From: Nonomuraea candida
GTDB lineage: Bacteria; Actinomycetota; Actinomycetes; Streptosporangiales; Streptosporangiaceae
Direction of reading: 5' to 3'
NCBI RefSeq assembly: GCF_000725485.1
Contig: NZ_JOAG01000021.1
Coordinates: 1-64,000, forward strand
DNA length: 64,000 bases
The translations under genes were made by a program, and so were the position numbers. Below the pieces are notes generated by a model. That model worked only from the letters and a program-made list of their open reading frames with translations, searched no databases and was not told the origin of the DNA. Position 1 is the stretch's first letter. Each line of letters opens with the position of its first letter. Positions 15,080 to 23,729 of this stretch are shown piece after piece.

Positions 15080-16351
15080 ATGCCTGCTTCGTCCCACCTC
15101 GACCCGTTCACCGGCTGGCTGCGCGAGCACGCCGTCCCGCTCGGCCACCTCGACCCCGAGGCGCCGCTGGACGACCTGGAGCCGCTGCGCGAGCTCATCG
15201 GCGACGCGCGCGTCGTCGCGATCGGCGAGAACTCCCACTTCATCACCGAGTTCGCGCACCTGCGGCAGCGCATCCTGCGCTTCCTGGCCGAACGCTGCGG
15301 CTTCACCGTCCTGGCCTTCGAGTACGGCTTCAGCGAGGGCTTCCCCCTGGACGCCTGGGCCCAGGGCCAGGGCACCGACGACGACCTGAAGACCCTGCTC
15401 GACGCGACCATCCCGGTAGGCGTTGAGGAGCCGCTGCGCTGGATGCGCCGGCACAACGCCACCGCCGGGGTGCCGACGCGGTTCGCCGGCATCGACATCC
15501 CGGCCGCCGGCGGATCCCTGCTGCCCGCCCTGGCCCCCGTCGCCGGCTACCTGCGCGACGTCGACCCCGAAACCCTGCCGGCCATCGAGCAGGCGATGCG
15601 GATCGCCGGATCCTTCGCCGGCGCCTCCGCCGCCTCGGCCGCACCGGCCTGGACCCGCCTGCCCGCAGCCGAGCAGGACGCCCTCAGCGCGATCCTGATG
15701 CGCCTGCTCCTCCGCTTCCGCGCCGTCGAGGTGCTGTACGTCTCCCGAAGCGACCGGCACAGCTACGATGTCGCGCTGCGCCGCCTGGAGGCCGCCTGCC
15801 ACGCCGACTACGGCTTCCGCGCCATGGCCGGCCTGTACGCCGGCAACGGCTGGACCGCCGACACCTCCGGCCGCGACGTCTACATGGCCGGATCCGTCCA
15901 GTGGCACCTGCAACGCTCCGGCCCCGGCACCCGCATCGTGCTGCCGGCCCACAACGCCCACATCCAGAAGACGCCCGTCTCCTTCAACGGCCGGCTCACC
16001 GGGTTGCCGATGGGCCAGCACCTGCACCACGCCCTCGGCGGCGACTACGTCGCGCTCGCCCTGACCAGCATCGGCGGGCACACCGCCGACATGCGCCCCG
16101 ACGAGAACGCCCGCTACGGCTTCGCCATCGACGACACCCCGCTGCAACCGCCCGAGCCGGGCAGCGTCGAGGCCGCCTTCGCCGAGGCCGGACTCGGGCT
16201 CAGCATCGCCGACCTCCGGCAGGCGCCCCGTGAGACTCCCGGCCCCGACCGCTACCGGATCCAGAGCGCCTACCTGCACACGCCCGTCCTGGACGCCTTC
16301 GACGCCGTCCTGACCGCCCCGGCCTCGACCGTGGCCGACCTGGGAAACTGA
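15080..16351 (+). CDS. Erythromycin esterase family protein
   Basis: 423 aa. The Ere/succinoglycan-biosynthesis family fold: the N-terminal IGENSHFITEFAHLRQRILRFLAERCGFTVLAFE carries the catalytic His and Glu region, then LRWMRRHN, GIDIP, DVYMAGSVQWHL and IVLPAHNAHIQKTP (a further conserved His). In characterised Ere proteins this hydrolyses the macrolide lactone, but many homologues act on other compounds. ATG 15080 is chosen over the longer frame because the preceding 23 residues overlap the end of the acetyltransferase. It follows that gene by 40 bp, so they are co-transcribed. Confidence 0.9.
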   Translation: MPASSHLDPFTGWLREHAVPLGHLDPEAPLDDLEPLRELIGDARVVAIGENSHFITEFAHLRQRILRFLAERCGFTVLAFEYGFSEGFPLDAWAQGQGTDDDLKTLLDATIPVGVEEPLRWMRRHNATAGVPTRFAGIDIPAAGGSLLPALAPVAGYLRDVDPETLPAIEQAMRIAGSFAGASAASAAPAWTRLPAAEQDALSAILMRLLLRFRAVEVLYVSRSDRHSYDVALRRLEAACHADYGFRAMAGLYAGNGWTADTSGRDVYMAGSVQWHLQRSGPGTRIVLPAHNAHIQKTPVSFNGRLTGLPMGQHLHHALGGDYVALALTSIGGHTADMRPDENARYGFAIDDTPLQPPEPGSVEAAFAEAGLGLSIADLRQAPRETPGPDRYRIQSAYLHTPVLDAFDAVLTAPASTVADLGN

Positions 16352-16538
16352 CACATCCCCCGATGACCCGTCACCATCCCACCCCGCCATGCCGCCCCTG
16401 ATTCAGGCCGGCACCACCCTGCCGGCTGAGCCGCCCGGGGGATCACCGGCCGGGCCCGGGATCGGCGGACCGGGGAGTAGCGCCATGCGCACGCTGACGA
16501 CGCTGACGGCAACGACGAATGACGAGGAAAACCGACAA

Positions 16539-18068
16539 GTGACGAACGCCGATGTGATCATTGTGGGGGCCGGCCCGACCGGCCTGATGCTCGCCGCCGA
16601 GTTGCGGCTGGCCGGGGTGCGGCCGCTGGTGCTGGAGCGGCAGCCGCGCCGCCGGGACACCCCGAAGGCCGGCGGCCTGGGCGGGCAGATCCTGGAGCTG
16701 CTGCGCTACCGGGGCCTGCTGGAGCGTTTCGAGGCCGCCTGCCCGGGACCGCCGCCGGCGCCCCGGTTCCCGTTCGGCGGCGTGCACCTGGACTTCACCC
16801 GGCTCCCCGATCCGCCGATGCACGCCCTGCCGCTGCCGCAACAGGAGCTGGAGCGGCTGCTGGAGGAACGTGCCGCGGAGCTGGACGTCGAAATCCACCG
16901 AGGACGCGAGGTGACCGGCATCCGCCAGGACGACGCGGCGGTGACGGTGGACGTGCGCGGCCCGGACGGGCCATCTCAGGTGCGCGCCCGCTATCTGGTG
17001 GGCTGCGACGGCGCCCGCAGCCGCGTCCGTGACTGGGCCGGCATCGGCTTTCCGGGCACCGTCTACCCGGAGGTCAACCGGCTGGCCCAGGTCACCCTGC
17101 CCGCCGCGGTGACCGTGCTGGGCAACGGCGATCTCGACGTCCCCGGCTACGGCACGATCCGCGCCGGATTCACCCGCACCGACCACGGCCTGTTCGGCCT
17201 CGGCGGCGCACCCGGCGCCACCAGCGTCTCCCTCTACACCATCGAGGACGAGACCACCGAGTACGACGACGACGTCCCCATGACCGTCACCGAACTCCAG
17301 GACAGCGTGCACCGCGTGCTCGGCGCGCACCTGCCGATCGCCGCCGCGACCCGGCTGTCCCGCTTCACCTTCAAGGCCCGCCAGGCCGACCACTACCGCA
17401 AAGGCCGCATCCTGCTGGCCGGGGACGCGGCCCACCTGTTCCCCGCCACCGGCGTGGCACTCAACGCGGGCATGCTGGACGCGGTCAACCTGGCCTGGAA
17501 GCTGGCCGCCGACCTGCACGGCTGGGCCCCGCCCCGACTGCTGGACACCTACCACGACGAACGCCACCTGGCCGCCGCCCGCACCATGCTGCACACCCGC
17601 GCCCAGGTCGCCCTGCGCCGCGGCCACGACGCGGCCGCCGAAGCCCTGCGCGAGATGTTCACCGAACTGCTCACCGACGAACAACCGCTGCGCCGCATGG
17701 GAGCCCTGGTCGCCGGCAGCGACCTGCGCTACCCCATGCCCGGCACGAACGACCACTCACTGACCGGCGCCTTCGCCCCCGACCTCACCCTGCACACCAG
17801 CGAGGGCATGACCGGCGTCGCCCGGCTCATGCACCCCGCCAGACCCGTCCTGCTCGACCTCGCCGACCGCCCCGACCTGCGCGAGGCCGCCCACGACTGG
17901 AAGGACCGCGTCGACGTCCACACCGCCAGGACCGGCACCCGGCCGGCCGACGCCCTGCTGATCCGCCCGGACGCTCACATCGCCTGGGCGGCCCCCGTCG
18001 ACGAACCCGCCGCAACAGCTACGCCTGCGCTGCGAGAAGCACTCTCCACCTGGTTCGGCCCGAGCTGA
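16539..18068 (+). CDS. FAD-dependent aromatic/drug monooxygenase (PF01494 type)
   Basis: 509 aa from GTG 16539. The FAD Rossmann motif IIVGAGPTGLMLAAEL is at 7-22; the DG motif GCDGARSRVR is near 155; the GD motif GRILLAGDAAHLFPATGVALNAGMLDAVNLAWKLA is near 285-320; the C-terminal thioredoxin-like domain is present. The class includes rifampicin monooxygenase (Rox) and polyketide hydroxylases. GTG 16539 has GAGGAAAA upstream; an in-frame ATG at 16485 would add a non-homologous tail. It is the third enzyme of the cassette, 187 bp after the esterase, and ends before a 31-bp palindrome. Drug inactivation is the likely role by context. Confidence 0.9.
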   Translation: MTNADVIIVGAGPTGLMLAAELRLAGVRPLVLERQPRRRDTPKAGGLGGQILELLRYRGLLERFEAACPGPPPAPRFPFGGVHLDFTRLPDPPMHALPLPQQELERLLEERAAELDVEIHRGREVTGIRQDDAAVTVDVRGPDGPSQVRARYLVGCDGARSRVRDWAGIGFPGTVYPEVNRLAQVTLPAAVTVLGNGDLDVPGYGTIRAGFTRTDHGLFGLGGAPGATSVSLYTIEDETTEYDDDVPMTVTELQDSVHRVLGAHLPIAAATRLSRFTFKARQADHYRKGRILLAGDAAHLFPATGVALNAGMLDAVNLAWKLAADLHGWAPPRLLDTYHDERHLAAARTMLHTRAQVALRRGHDAAAEALREMFTELLTDEQPLRRMGALVAGSDLRYPMPGTNDHSLTGAFAPDLTLHTSEGMTGVARLMHPARPVLLDLADRPDLREAAHDWKDRVDVHTARTGTRPADALLIRPDAHIAWAAPVDEPAATATPALREALSTWFGPS

Positions 18069-18118
18069 CCTCCACTCCGGCCCGCCCCGGCCGAGTCCCG
18101 GCCGGATCCCGCGCCACC

Positions 18119-18149
18119 ACGATGGCCCGCGCGCCGCGCGGGCCATCGT
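18119..18149. terminator. 31-bp perfect palindrome between convergent genes
   Basis: ACGATGGCCCGCGCG at 18119-18133 and CGCGCGGGCCATCGT at 18135-18149 are perfect complements around one base. It is placed between the monooxygenase (plus) and recombinase (minus) genes, so a bidirectional terminator is likely; a recombination site is less likely. Confidence 0.6.
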
Positions 18150-18293
18150 CCGCTGCGCCTTCGCGCTCGGGGAGGACCCATGGTCCGGCCAGATGTCCTC
18201 GGCCAAGTCCAGGCAGCGCCGGACGTGGTCGATCACCACGTCGGGAATCTCGTCCGGATCCCTTTCTCCCGTACTGGTCTGCGCCCCGGGCAC
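18119..18293 (-). pseudogene. Gene-like fragment, possibly the start of a transposase domain
   Basis: The minus-strand frame from 18293 reads, after a short lead, DEIPDVVIDHVRRCLDLAED and then SAKAQRTMARA before turning into Arg/Gly noise. The codon pattern and sequence are protein-like and faintly recall the N-terminal DUF4158 region of Tn3-type transposases. That identification is weak. It lies directly downstream of the tyrosine recombinase gene and includes one arm of the palindrome at 18119-18149. Confidence 0.25.
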
Positions 18294-18345
18294 GGGCGCC
18301 CGCCGATCCGCCCGCGCCCGCCGTCTTCAAAAGCGCGGGCGGTCT

Positions 18346-19428
18346 TCAGGGTGCGGGGCGGTCGCGCAGCAGCGGGTGGGAGCGCATGGCGACCTCCAGC
18401 TCGCCGGGCAGCTCGTCGCGGTAACGGCCCAGGGTCGACAGGTCACTGTGGCCCAGCACCCGGCGTACGGCGTCCATGTCCACGGCGTCGGCCAGCAGGT
18501 GCGTCGCCGTCGTGTGCCGCAGCCCGTGGGGCGTCACCGAGCGGCGCCGGTCGGGGTCCACCCGCCGCTGCACCCGGTCGATCACCGCCTGCACGTCGCC
18601 GCGCGCCAGCCGCCGCCCCCGCCACGACAGCAGCAGCGCCTTGCCGTCGTCCCGGCCGTCCCGGGGGTCACTTTCGCGGCGCGGCTCGCGCTCCTGCTCC
18701 AGGTACGCCTGCAGCACCCGCGCCACGTCACCGGGCAGCGGCACGTCGCGGGTGCGGCCGCCCTTGCCGAAGATGCGCCAGTAGCGCACCCCGTCGTTGG
18801 TGAAGAAGTCCTCCACGTTGGCGCGCACCAGCTCCGACACCCGCGGCCCCACCGTGGCCAGCAGCAGCACGATCACCGCGTCGCGCAGCTCGGTGCGCTG
18901 GTCACGCCGCTTGCCGTGCTCGGGCGGCGCCTCGCGGAGCTCACGCGCGGCCCCGATCAGCCCCTGCGCCTGCTCGCGGGTCAGGGCCCGCCGCTCGGCA
19001 CGCAGCCCGCCCCGCTGCCGCGCGGTCACCGTCGAGCGGGTCATCGGGTTGATCTGCACCCACCCGGCCAGCGTCGCGTGCTTGAACAGCGCCGAGATCG
19101 AGCGCCGGAAGCGCGCCTGCGACGACGGCGACTGCCCCGCCCCGGCCTGCGCGCCCCCACCGGCACCCGCGCGCCCGTCACGGGCACGGGCGGTGCGGCC
19201 GTCCGGCCGGCGGGCGAACGCCAGCAGGATCGCGTCCACGTCGGCCCCGGTCAGGTCGTCCAGCACCACGTCGGCGCCCGCCAGCTCCACCAGCGTGGCC
19301 ACGTCACGCGCGTACACCTCCGCCGACGCCGGCGACAGCGCCCCCGTCACCGTCCTGGCCCGCACCAGCTCCACATAGCGGTCCGCCGCCTCCGCCACCG
19401 TCACCCGGTCCAGCTCCGCAGGCCGCAC
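18346..19428 (-). CDS. Tyrosine recombinase/integrase
   Basis: 360 aa. The N-terminal SAM-like DNA-binding region spans residues 10-135, with an Ala/Gly-rich insert near 80-100. The catalytic domain has all six residues: Arg196 (GPRVSEL), Lys222 (GKGGRTRDVPL), His301 and Arg304 (PHGLRHTTATHLL), His327 (LGHSDLSTL) and the nucleophile Tyr336 (GRYRDEL). It cuts and rejoins DNA through a 3-prime phosphotyrosine link, as in XerC/D or phage integrases. GTG 19428 has a GGAGGAAGGAGG leader. No phage or ICE genes and no obvious att repeats are near it, so it may be a stand-alone chromosomal recombinase. It is 91 bp downstream of the MurA-like gene on the same strand. Confidence 0.92.
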   Translation of the reverse strand: MRPAELDRVTVAEAADRYVELVRARTVTGALSPASAEVYARDVATLVELAGADVVLDDLTGADVDAILLAFARRPDGRTARARDGRAGAGGGAQAGAGQSPSSQARFRRSISALFKHATLAGWVQINPMTRSTVTARQRGGLRAERRALTREQAQGLIGAARELREAPPEHGKRRDQRTELRDAVIVLLLATVGPRVSELVRANVEDFFTNDGVRYWRIFGKGGRTRDVPLPGDVARVLQAYLEQEREPRRESDPRDGRDDGKALLLSWRGRRLARGDVQAVIDRVQRRVDPDRRRSVTPHGLRHTTATHLLADAVDMDAVRRVLGHSDLSTLGRYRDELPGELEVAMRSHPLLRDRPAP

Positions 19429-19519
19429 CGCCGCCTCCTTCCTCCCCGGCCGCGCGCGGCCGGTCCCGCGCGCGAGAAGATCCGGAAACGACGGTAGCGG
19501 CCGCCACCGACAACGGGCC

Positions 19520-21049
19520 TCAGATGTCGCGGAAGGTCTCGATGCGGGCCCCCAGCGCGTTCAGCCGCTCGGCCAGATCCTCATACCCCCGGTTGATGAC
19601 GTAGACGTTGCGCAGCACCGAGGTGCCCTCGGCCGCCATCATCGCCAGCAGCACCACCACCGCCGGCCGCAGCGCCGGCGGGCACATCATCTCCGCGCTG
19701 CGCCACCGGGTCGGCCCCTCCACCAGCACCCGGTGCGGGTCGAGCAGCTTGACCGAGGCGCCCAGCCGGGTCAGCTCCGTCAGGTAGATCGCCCGGTTGT
19801 CGTAGACCCAGTCGTGAATCAGCGTCGAGCCCTGCGCCGAGGCCGCGATCGCGGCGAAGAACGGCACGTTGTCGATGTTCAGGCCGGGGAACGGCATCGG
19901 GTGGATCTTGTCGATGGGGGAGGTCAGCTTCGACGGCCGCACCGTCAGGTCCACCAGCCGGGTACGGCCGTTGGCCGCCGGATACTCCCGCCCCCGGTCG
20001 TGATCCAGCCCCATCTCCTCCAGCACCGCCAGCTCGATCTCCAGGAACTCCACCGGCACCCGGCAGATCGTCAGCTCCGAGGAGGTCACCACCGCCGCGG
20101 CCAGCAGGCTCATCGCCTCCACCGGGTCCTCGGAGGGGGAGTAGTCGACGTCCCGCTCGATCTGGGGCAGCCCGTGCACGGTCAGCGTCGTGGTGCCGAT
20201 GCCCTCCACCCGCACGCCCAGCTCCTCCAGGAAGAAGCACAGGTCCTGCACCATGTAGTTGGAGGAGGCGTTGCGGATCACCGTCACCCCGTCGTGGCGG
20301 GCCGCGGCCAGCAACGCGTTCTCCGTCACGGTGTCGCCGCGCTCGGTCAGCACGATCGGCCGCGACGGCGTCACCGACCGGTCCACCCGCGCGTGGTAGA
20401 AACCGCCGGTCGCGGTGATGTCCAGCCCGAAGTGGCGCAGCGCCGTCATGTGCGGCTGCACGGTGCGGGTGCCCAGGTCGCAGCCGCCGGCGTACGGGAT
20501 CTGGAACTGCTCGGTCCGGTGCATCAGCGGCCCCAGGAACATGATCACGCTCCTGGTGCGGCGGGCGGCGTCGGTGTCCATCGCCTCCAGCTCCAGCCGG
20601 GACGGAGGCACGATCTCCAGGTCGCTGCCCTCGTTGATCCACCGCGCCCGCACCCCGATGGAGGCCAGCACCTCCAGGATCCGGTACACCTCCTCGATGC
20701 GCGCCACCTTCCGCAAGATGGTGCGGCCGGAGTTCAGCAGCGACGCGCACAGCAGCGCCACGCACGCGTTCTTCGACGTCTTGACGTCGATGCTGCCCGA
20801 CAGCCGCCGGCCGCCCACCACCCGCAGATGCATCGGCCCGGCATAGCCGAGCGAGACGATCTCGCTGTCGAGCGCCTCACCGATCCGGGCGATCATCTCA
20901 AGACTGATGTTCTGGTTGCCGCGCTCGATGCGGTTGACCGCGCTCTGGCTCGTCGCCAGCGCATCGGCCAGCTGCAGCTGCGTCCATCCACGATGCTGAC
21001 GCGCATCCCGGATCAGCCGGCCGATCCGCACAAGGTAATCATCTGCCAC
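19520..21049 (-). CDS. HTH-fused MurA-like UDP-GlcNAc 1-carboxyvinyltransferase
   Basis: 509 aa. Residues 7-68 are an XRE-type HTH (IGRLIRDARQHRGWTQLQLADALATSQSAVNRIERG). From about 73 on it is an EPSP-synthase-fold enzyme of the MurA family: K93-N94 in TSKNACVALL, the nucleophile-position Cys190 in PYAGGCDLGTRTVQPH, and VEGPTRWRSAEMM near the end. MurA transfers enolpyruvate from PEP to UDP-GlcNAc, the first committed step of peptidoglycan. The Cys position suggests fosfomycin sensitivity if it is a true MurA. The start is GTG 21049. It lies 17 bp after hypX, with a perfect 16-bp palindrome in the junction that its own HTH might bind. Known actinomycetes carry such a second MurA; its role is unsettled. 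Confidence 0.92.
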   Translation of the reverse strand: MADDYLVRIGRLIRDARQHRGWTQLQLADALATSQSAVNRIERGNQNISLEMIARIGEALDSEIVSLGYAGPMHLRVVGGRRLSGSIDVKTSKNACVALLCASLLNSGRTILRKVARIEEVYRILEVLASIGVRARWINEGSDLEIVPPSRLELEAMDTDAARRTRSVIMFLGPLMHRTEQFQIPYAGGCDLGTRTVQPHMTALRHFGLDITATGGFYHARVDRSVTPSRPIVLTERGDTVTENALLAAARHDGVTVIRNASSNYMVQDLCFFLEELGVRVEGIGTTTLTVHGLPQIERDVDYSPSEDPVEAMSLLAAAVVTSSELTICRVPVEFLEIELAVLEEMGLDHDRGREYPAANGRTRLVDLTVRPSKLTSPIDKIHPMPFPGLNIDNVPFFAAIAASAQGSTLIHDWVYDNRAIYLTELTRLGASVKLLDPHRVLVEGPTRWRSAEMMCPPALRPAVVVLLAMMAAEGTSVLRNVYVINRGYEDLAERLNALGARIETFRDI

Positions 21050-21062
21050 AACAGGCCACCAT

Positions 21063-21078
21063 ATCTCACATATGAGAT
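21063..21078. promoter_or_regulatory. Palindrome ATCTCA-CATA-TGAGAT at the hypX/murA junction
   Basis: A perfect 6-4-6 inverted repeat, AT-rich in a GC-rich region. It overlaps the hypX stop and ends 14 bases upstream of the HTH-MurA start. It is a likely operator for an internal promoter, plausibly recognised by the HTH domain of the downstream enzyme. Confidence 0.6.
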
Positions 21079-22769
21079 GCGGCCGCGACGGAGGGGTCCG
21101 ACGCGCCGGACAACTCCCGGTGACGCGCCAGATGCTCCGGCGTGGCCTGCGCCTTCACCTTCTGCACGAACGCCCGCCGCGCCTGCCGGAACCCGCACCG
21201 GTCGTCGAACATGTCCCGGCTCATCTCCGCCAGCTCCTCGGCCCGGTAGGCGTCCAGGGGCTTGCGCCGCTCGTCGGCCTCGCGCGCCTGCCGCCGCCCG
21301 GCCAGCAGCCGATCGTAGCCCGGATCGGCCGCCAGCCGCTCGGCGTACTCCAGCACCCGCCGCTCGAAGTCCAGCCGCGGCCCCGGCAGCGCCTTGTCGG
21401 CCAGCCCGCACGCCACCGCCTCGGCCGCGCCGATCGGCAGCGCCTGCGACGTCAGCCGCCGCGCGTGCGCGGCCCCCACCCGCCGCGGCAGCACATACGT
21501 CCAGTACTCGCTGCCGAACAGCCCCATCGTCCGGTAATGCGGGTTCAGCACCACCGACTCCCGTACGATCACCCGGTCGGCGCCCAGCCCCATCATCACG
21601 CCGCCCGCGCCCGCGTTGCCCCCGATCGACGTCACCACCAGCTGCGAGGTGCAGCCCACGATCTCCCGGCACACCGCGTTGATCGCGTTGATGTTCATCC
21701 ACGCCTCCAGCTCCGGATGGCGCGCCGCCTCGATCACGTTCAGGTGGATGCCGTTGGAGAACACCTCCCCGCCCCGCACCACCAGCACCCGGGTGTCCTG
21801 CGCGGCCGCGTACCGCAGCGCCGAGGCCAGCCGCCGGCACTGCTCCGACGACATCGCCCCGTTGTAGAAGTCGAAACTCACCACCCCGACCCCCTCGCTG
21901 CGGTCATAGGTGATCTCGCTGTAGCCCTGCCGCTCCGGCACGCCGGCCACCCGCTCGCCCAGCGCCATCGCGGCCGGCAGCTTGACCGCGCCGTCCTGCT
22001 CCAGCCGCAGATGCCCCACCCACACCGTCCCGTCACCGGTGTGCACCAGCACCGCGCCCTCCCGCCGCCCGGCCACCCGGCCCGGCGTGCCCGCCAGCTC
22101 CGGCCCCCGGTAGACGTCGAACACCCGCACCGGCAGCTCGCACAACCGCGCCCTCCCGCCCGGCGCGCCGTCGGCCGCCCGCACCCGCCGCAGGATGTCC
22201 TCCGTCGGCTCCTCCCAGGAGAACTCCCGGTCGGCGTGACGCATCGCGCGCCGCAACCGGCCGCGCACCTCGGGGGAGCGGTAGTCCAGCGGGACCGGCG
22301 CGAACGACGGGTCGGCCGCCCGCGCCGCCACCTCCAGCACCAGCTCCGCCGCCGCGTCGGCCACCGGCCCGTTGTACAGCGCCGACTTGCGCGGCGCCTC
22401 GGCCGGCATCGGGAACATCCGGTACGCCCAGATCGGGCCGGCGTCCATCTCCTCGACCGCCTGCAGCGCCGTCACCCCCCACTCCGGCTCGGCGTCGGCG
22501 ATCGCCCAGTCCAGCGACGACGGCCCCCGGTCGCCGGGCGGCCCCGGGTGGATGATCACCGTACGCCAGGCGCGCCACAACGCCGCCGGCACCCGCTCCT
22601 TCAGGAACGGGCAGATGATCAGATCGGGCTTGGCCAGCTCGGCCGCCTCCGTCATCGCCTCCGGGGAGATCGCCAGCTCCACGCAGACGTCATGACCGGC
22701 CCGCCGCAGCTCCAGCCAGGCACGCTGGGTCAGGCCGTTGAAGGAGGAACAGAGCAGCAGGATACGCAA
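21066..22769 (-). CDS. hypX: HypX/HoxX-type formyltransferase-hydratase fusion
   Basis: 567 aa. The N-terminal half is a formyltransferase-like domain: MRILLLCSSFNGLTQRAWLEL, DLIICPFLKERVP, IIHPGPPGDRGPSSLDWAIADAE and VTALQAVEEMDAGPIW. The C-terminal half is an enoyl-CoA hydratase/crotonase fold (VVSFDFYNGAMS, FSNGIHLNVIEAA, GNAGAGGVMMGLGADRVI). HypX turns formyl-tetrahydrofolate through formyl-CoA into CO, which is a ligand for NiFe-hydrogenase under aerobic conditions. No hydrogenase or hypABCDEF gene is in the window, so here it may be unlinked to its hydrogenase or serve another one-carbon reaction. It is the first gene of an operon with HTH-murA. Confidence 0.9.
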   Translation of the reverse strand: MRILLLCSSFNGLTQRAWLELRRAGHDVCVELAISPEAMTEAAELAKPDLIICPFLKERVPAALWRAWRTVIIHPGPPGDRGPSSLDWAIADAEPEWGVTALQAVEEMDAGPIWAYRMFPMPAEAPRKSALYNGPVADAAAELVLEVAARAADPSFAPVPLDYRSPEVRGRLRRAMRHADREFSWEEPTEDILRRVRAADGAPGGRARLCELPVRVFDVYRGPELAGTPGRVAGRREGAVLVHTGDGTVWVGHLRLEQDGAVKLPAAMALGERVAGVPERQGYSEITYDRSEGVGVVSFDFYNGAMSSEQCRRLASALRYAAAQDTRVLVVRGGEVFSNGIHLNVIEAARHPELEAWMNINAINAVCREIVGCTSQLVVTSIGGNAGAGGVMMGLGADRVIVRESVVLNPHYRTMGLFGSEYWTYVLPRRVGAAHARRLTSQALPIGAAEAVACGLADKALPGPRLDFERRVLEYAERLAADPGYDRLLAGRRQAREADERRKPLDAYRAEELAEMSRDMFDDRCGFRQARRAFVQKVKAQATPEHLARHRELSGASDPSVAAASHM

Positions 22770-23714
22770 CGCGGGACTTCTTTCCAGGCGGGGAGCGGAC
22801 GGTGGGAGGGCGGGGGACTACCGGCCGGACAACGGGCAAACCCACGCGTCCCAGACATTTACGGCAGTCCCATATGCCCCATACATGCCCACGATGCTGA
22901 CATGAAACATCCACTGCTCGTGACGATTCACCGCAAAAAGCCGCCCTGAGCAGCCCCCATTGACCCGCTTTGCCCGAAAATATCCTGTCGGGAGGTTCCC
23001 GCCACCCCCCGGAACCGCGCCCGAAACCCGAGACCCCGGCCCGGCAACCGAGGCTCCGGAGCCCCCGAACCCGAAGACTCCCCGGGCGCGGGGGAGAGGC
23101 TGGGATCAGAGACACCCTCGCAGCGCCCGGCCAGCGCCTCGTAGGCGGCCGGAGCGGCCGATCCCGAGGGTGCGGGCGTGCGGGCGGCCCCGGTTTCCGC
23201 CGCATTCCAGCGCCACCCGTCATCGAGGGCGCCCGGGCGGGGGAGGCTGCCCGGGCGTCCACCGCGATGACCGGGCCCCCGCCCGGGAACCCCTTGCCAG
23301 GCTCACCCGGGGAAGGCCGCGCCACCACGACACCGGCCGACACCCCCAGCATCGCCCCCCATCGCATCACCCCAGGTCACGGCCAGGACACGACCTCCCG
23401 ACGGCCTCTTGGCGCAACCCGGCCCGGCGGCGATCCAAACCCTCCCGCCCACCCCGGCATCCCCGCGCCCCAACCGCCCTTGGGCCGCCCTTCACCCGCC
23501 CGTGCCCCGGCACCCCCGCGTGCCTCCCGGCCACTCCCGGCCACTCCCGGCCACTCCCGCCCGCCTCCCGCCCGCCTCCCGGCCACTCCCGGCGCCGACC
23601 AGCCCGGCCGGCCGGGCGCCCTGCCCCTGCCGTCACTCACCCGCCGCCGGACCGGACCGCCCCGGGGGTCCAGCGGGCTCGGATGCGCCCCTCCCGCCGC
23701 CCAGACCGGTGGGG
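22770..23714. other. Long low-complexity region without a convincing gene
   Basis: This 945-bp stretch is C-rich on the plus strand. The long open frames crossing it (ending in the TetR gene) are Pro/Arg/Gly-rich and have no domains. A 15-codon ORF at 22902-22949 (MKHPLLVTIHRKKPP) has no ribosome binding site. Short tandem words of the CCACTCCCGG type lie at about 23527-23592. The hypX promoter should be within 22770-22900, near the AT-richer TCCCATATGCCCCATAC at about 22868. Confidence 0.45.
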
Positions 23715-23729
23715 TGTACCATCGGTACA
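23715..23729. promoter_or_regulatory. Palindrome TGTACC-ATC-GGTACA overlapping the TetR start
   Basis: A perfect 6-3-6 inverted repeat whose last base is the A of the ATG at 23729. The position suggests autorepression by blocking the promoter or a leaderless transcript start. Confidence 0.6.

Noticed and set aside
22902..22949. A 15-codon ORF (MKHPLLVTIHRKKPP) upstream of hypX, on the other strand
   Set aside because: No ribosome binding site and no link to a neighbouring gene.
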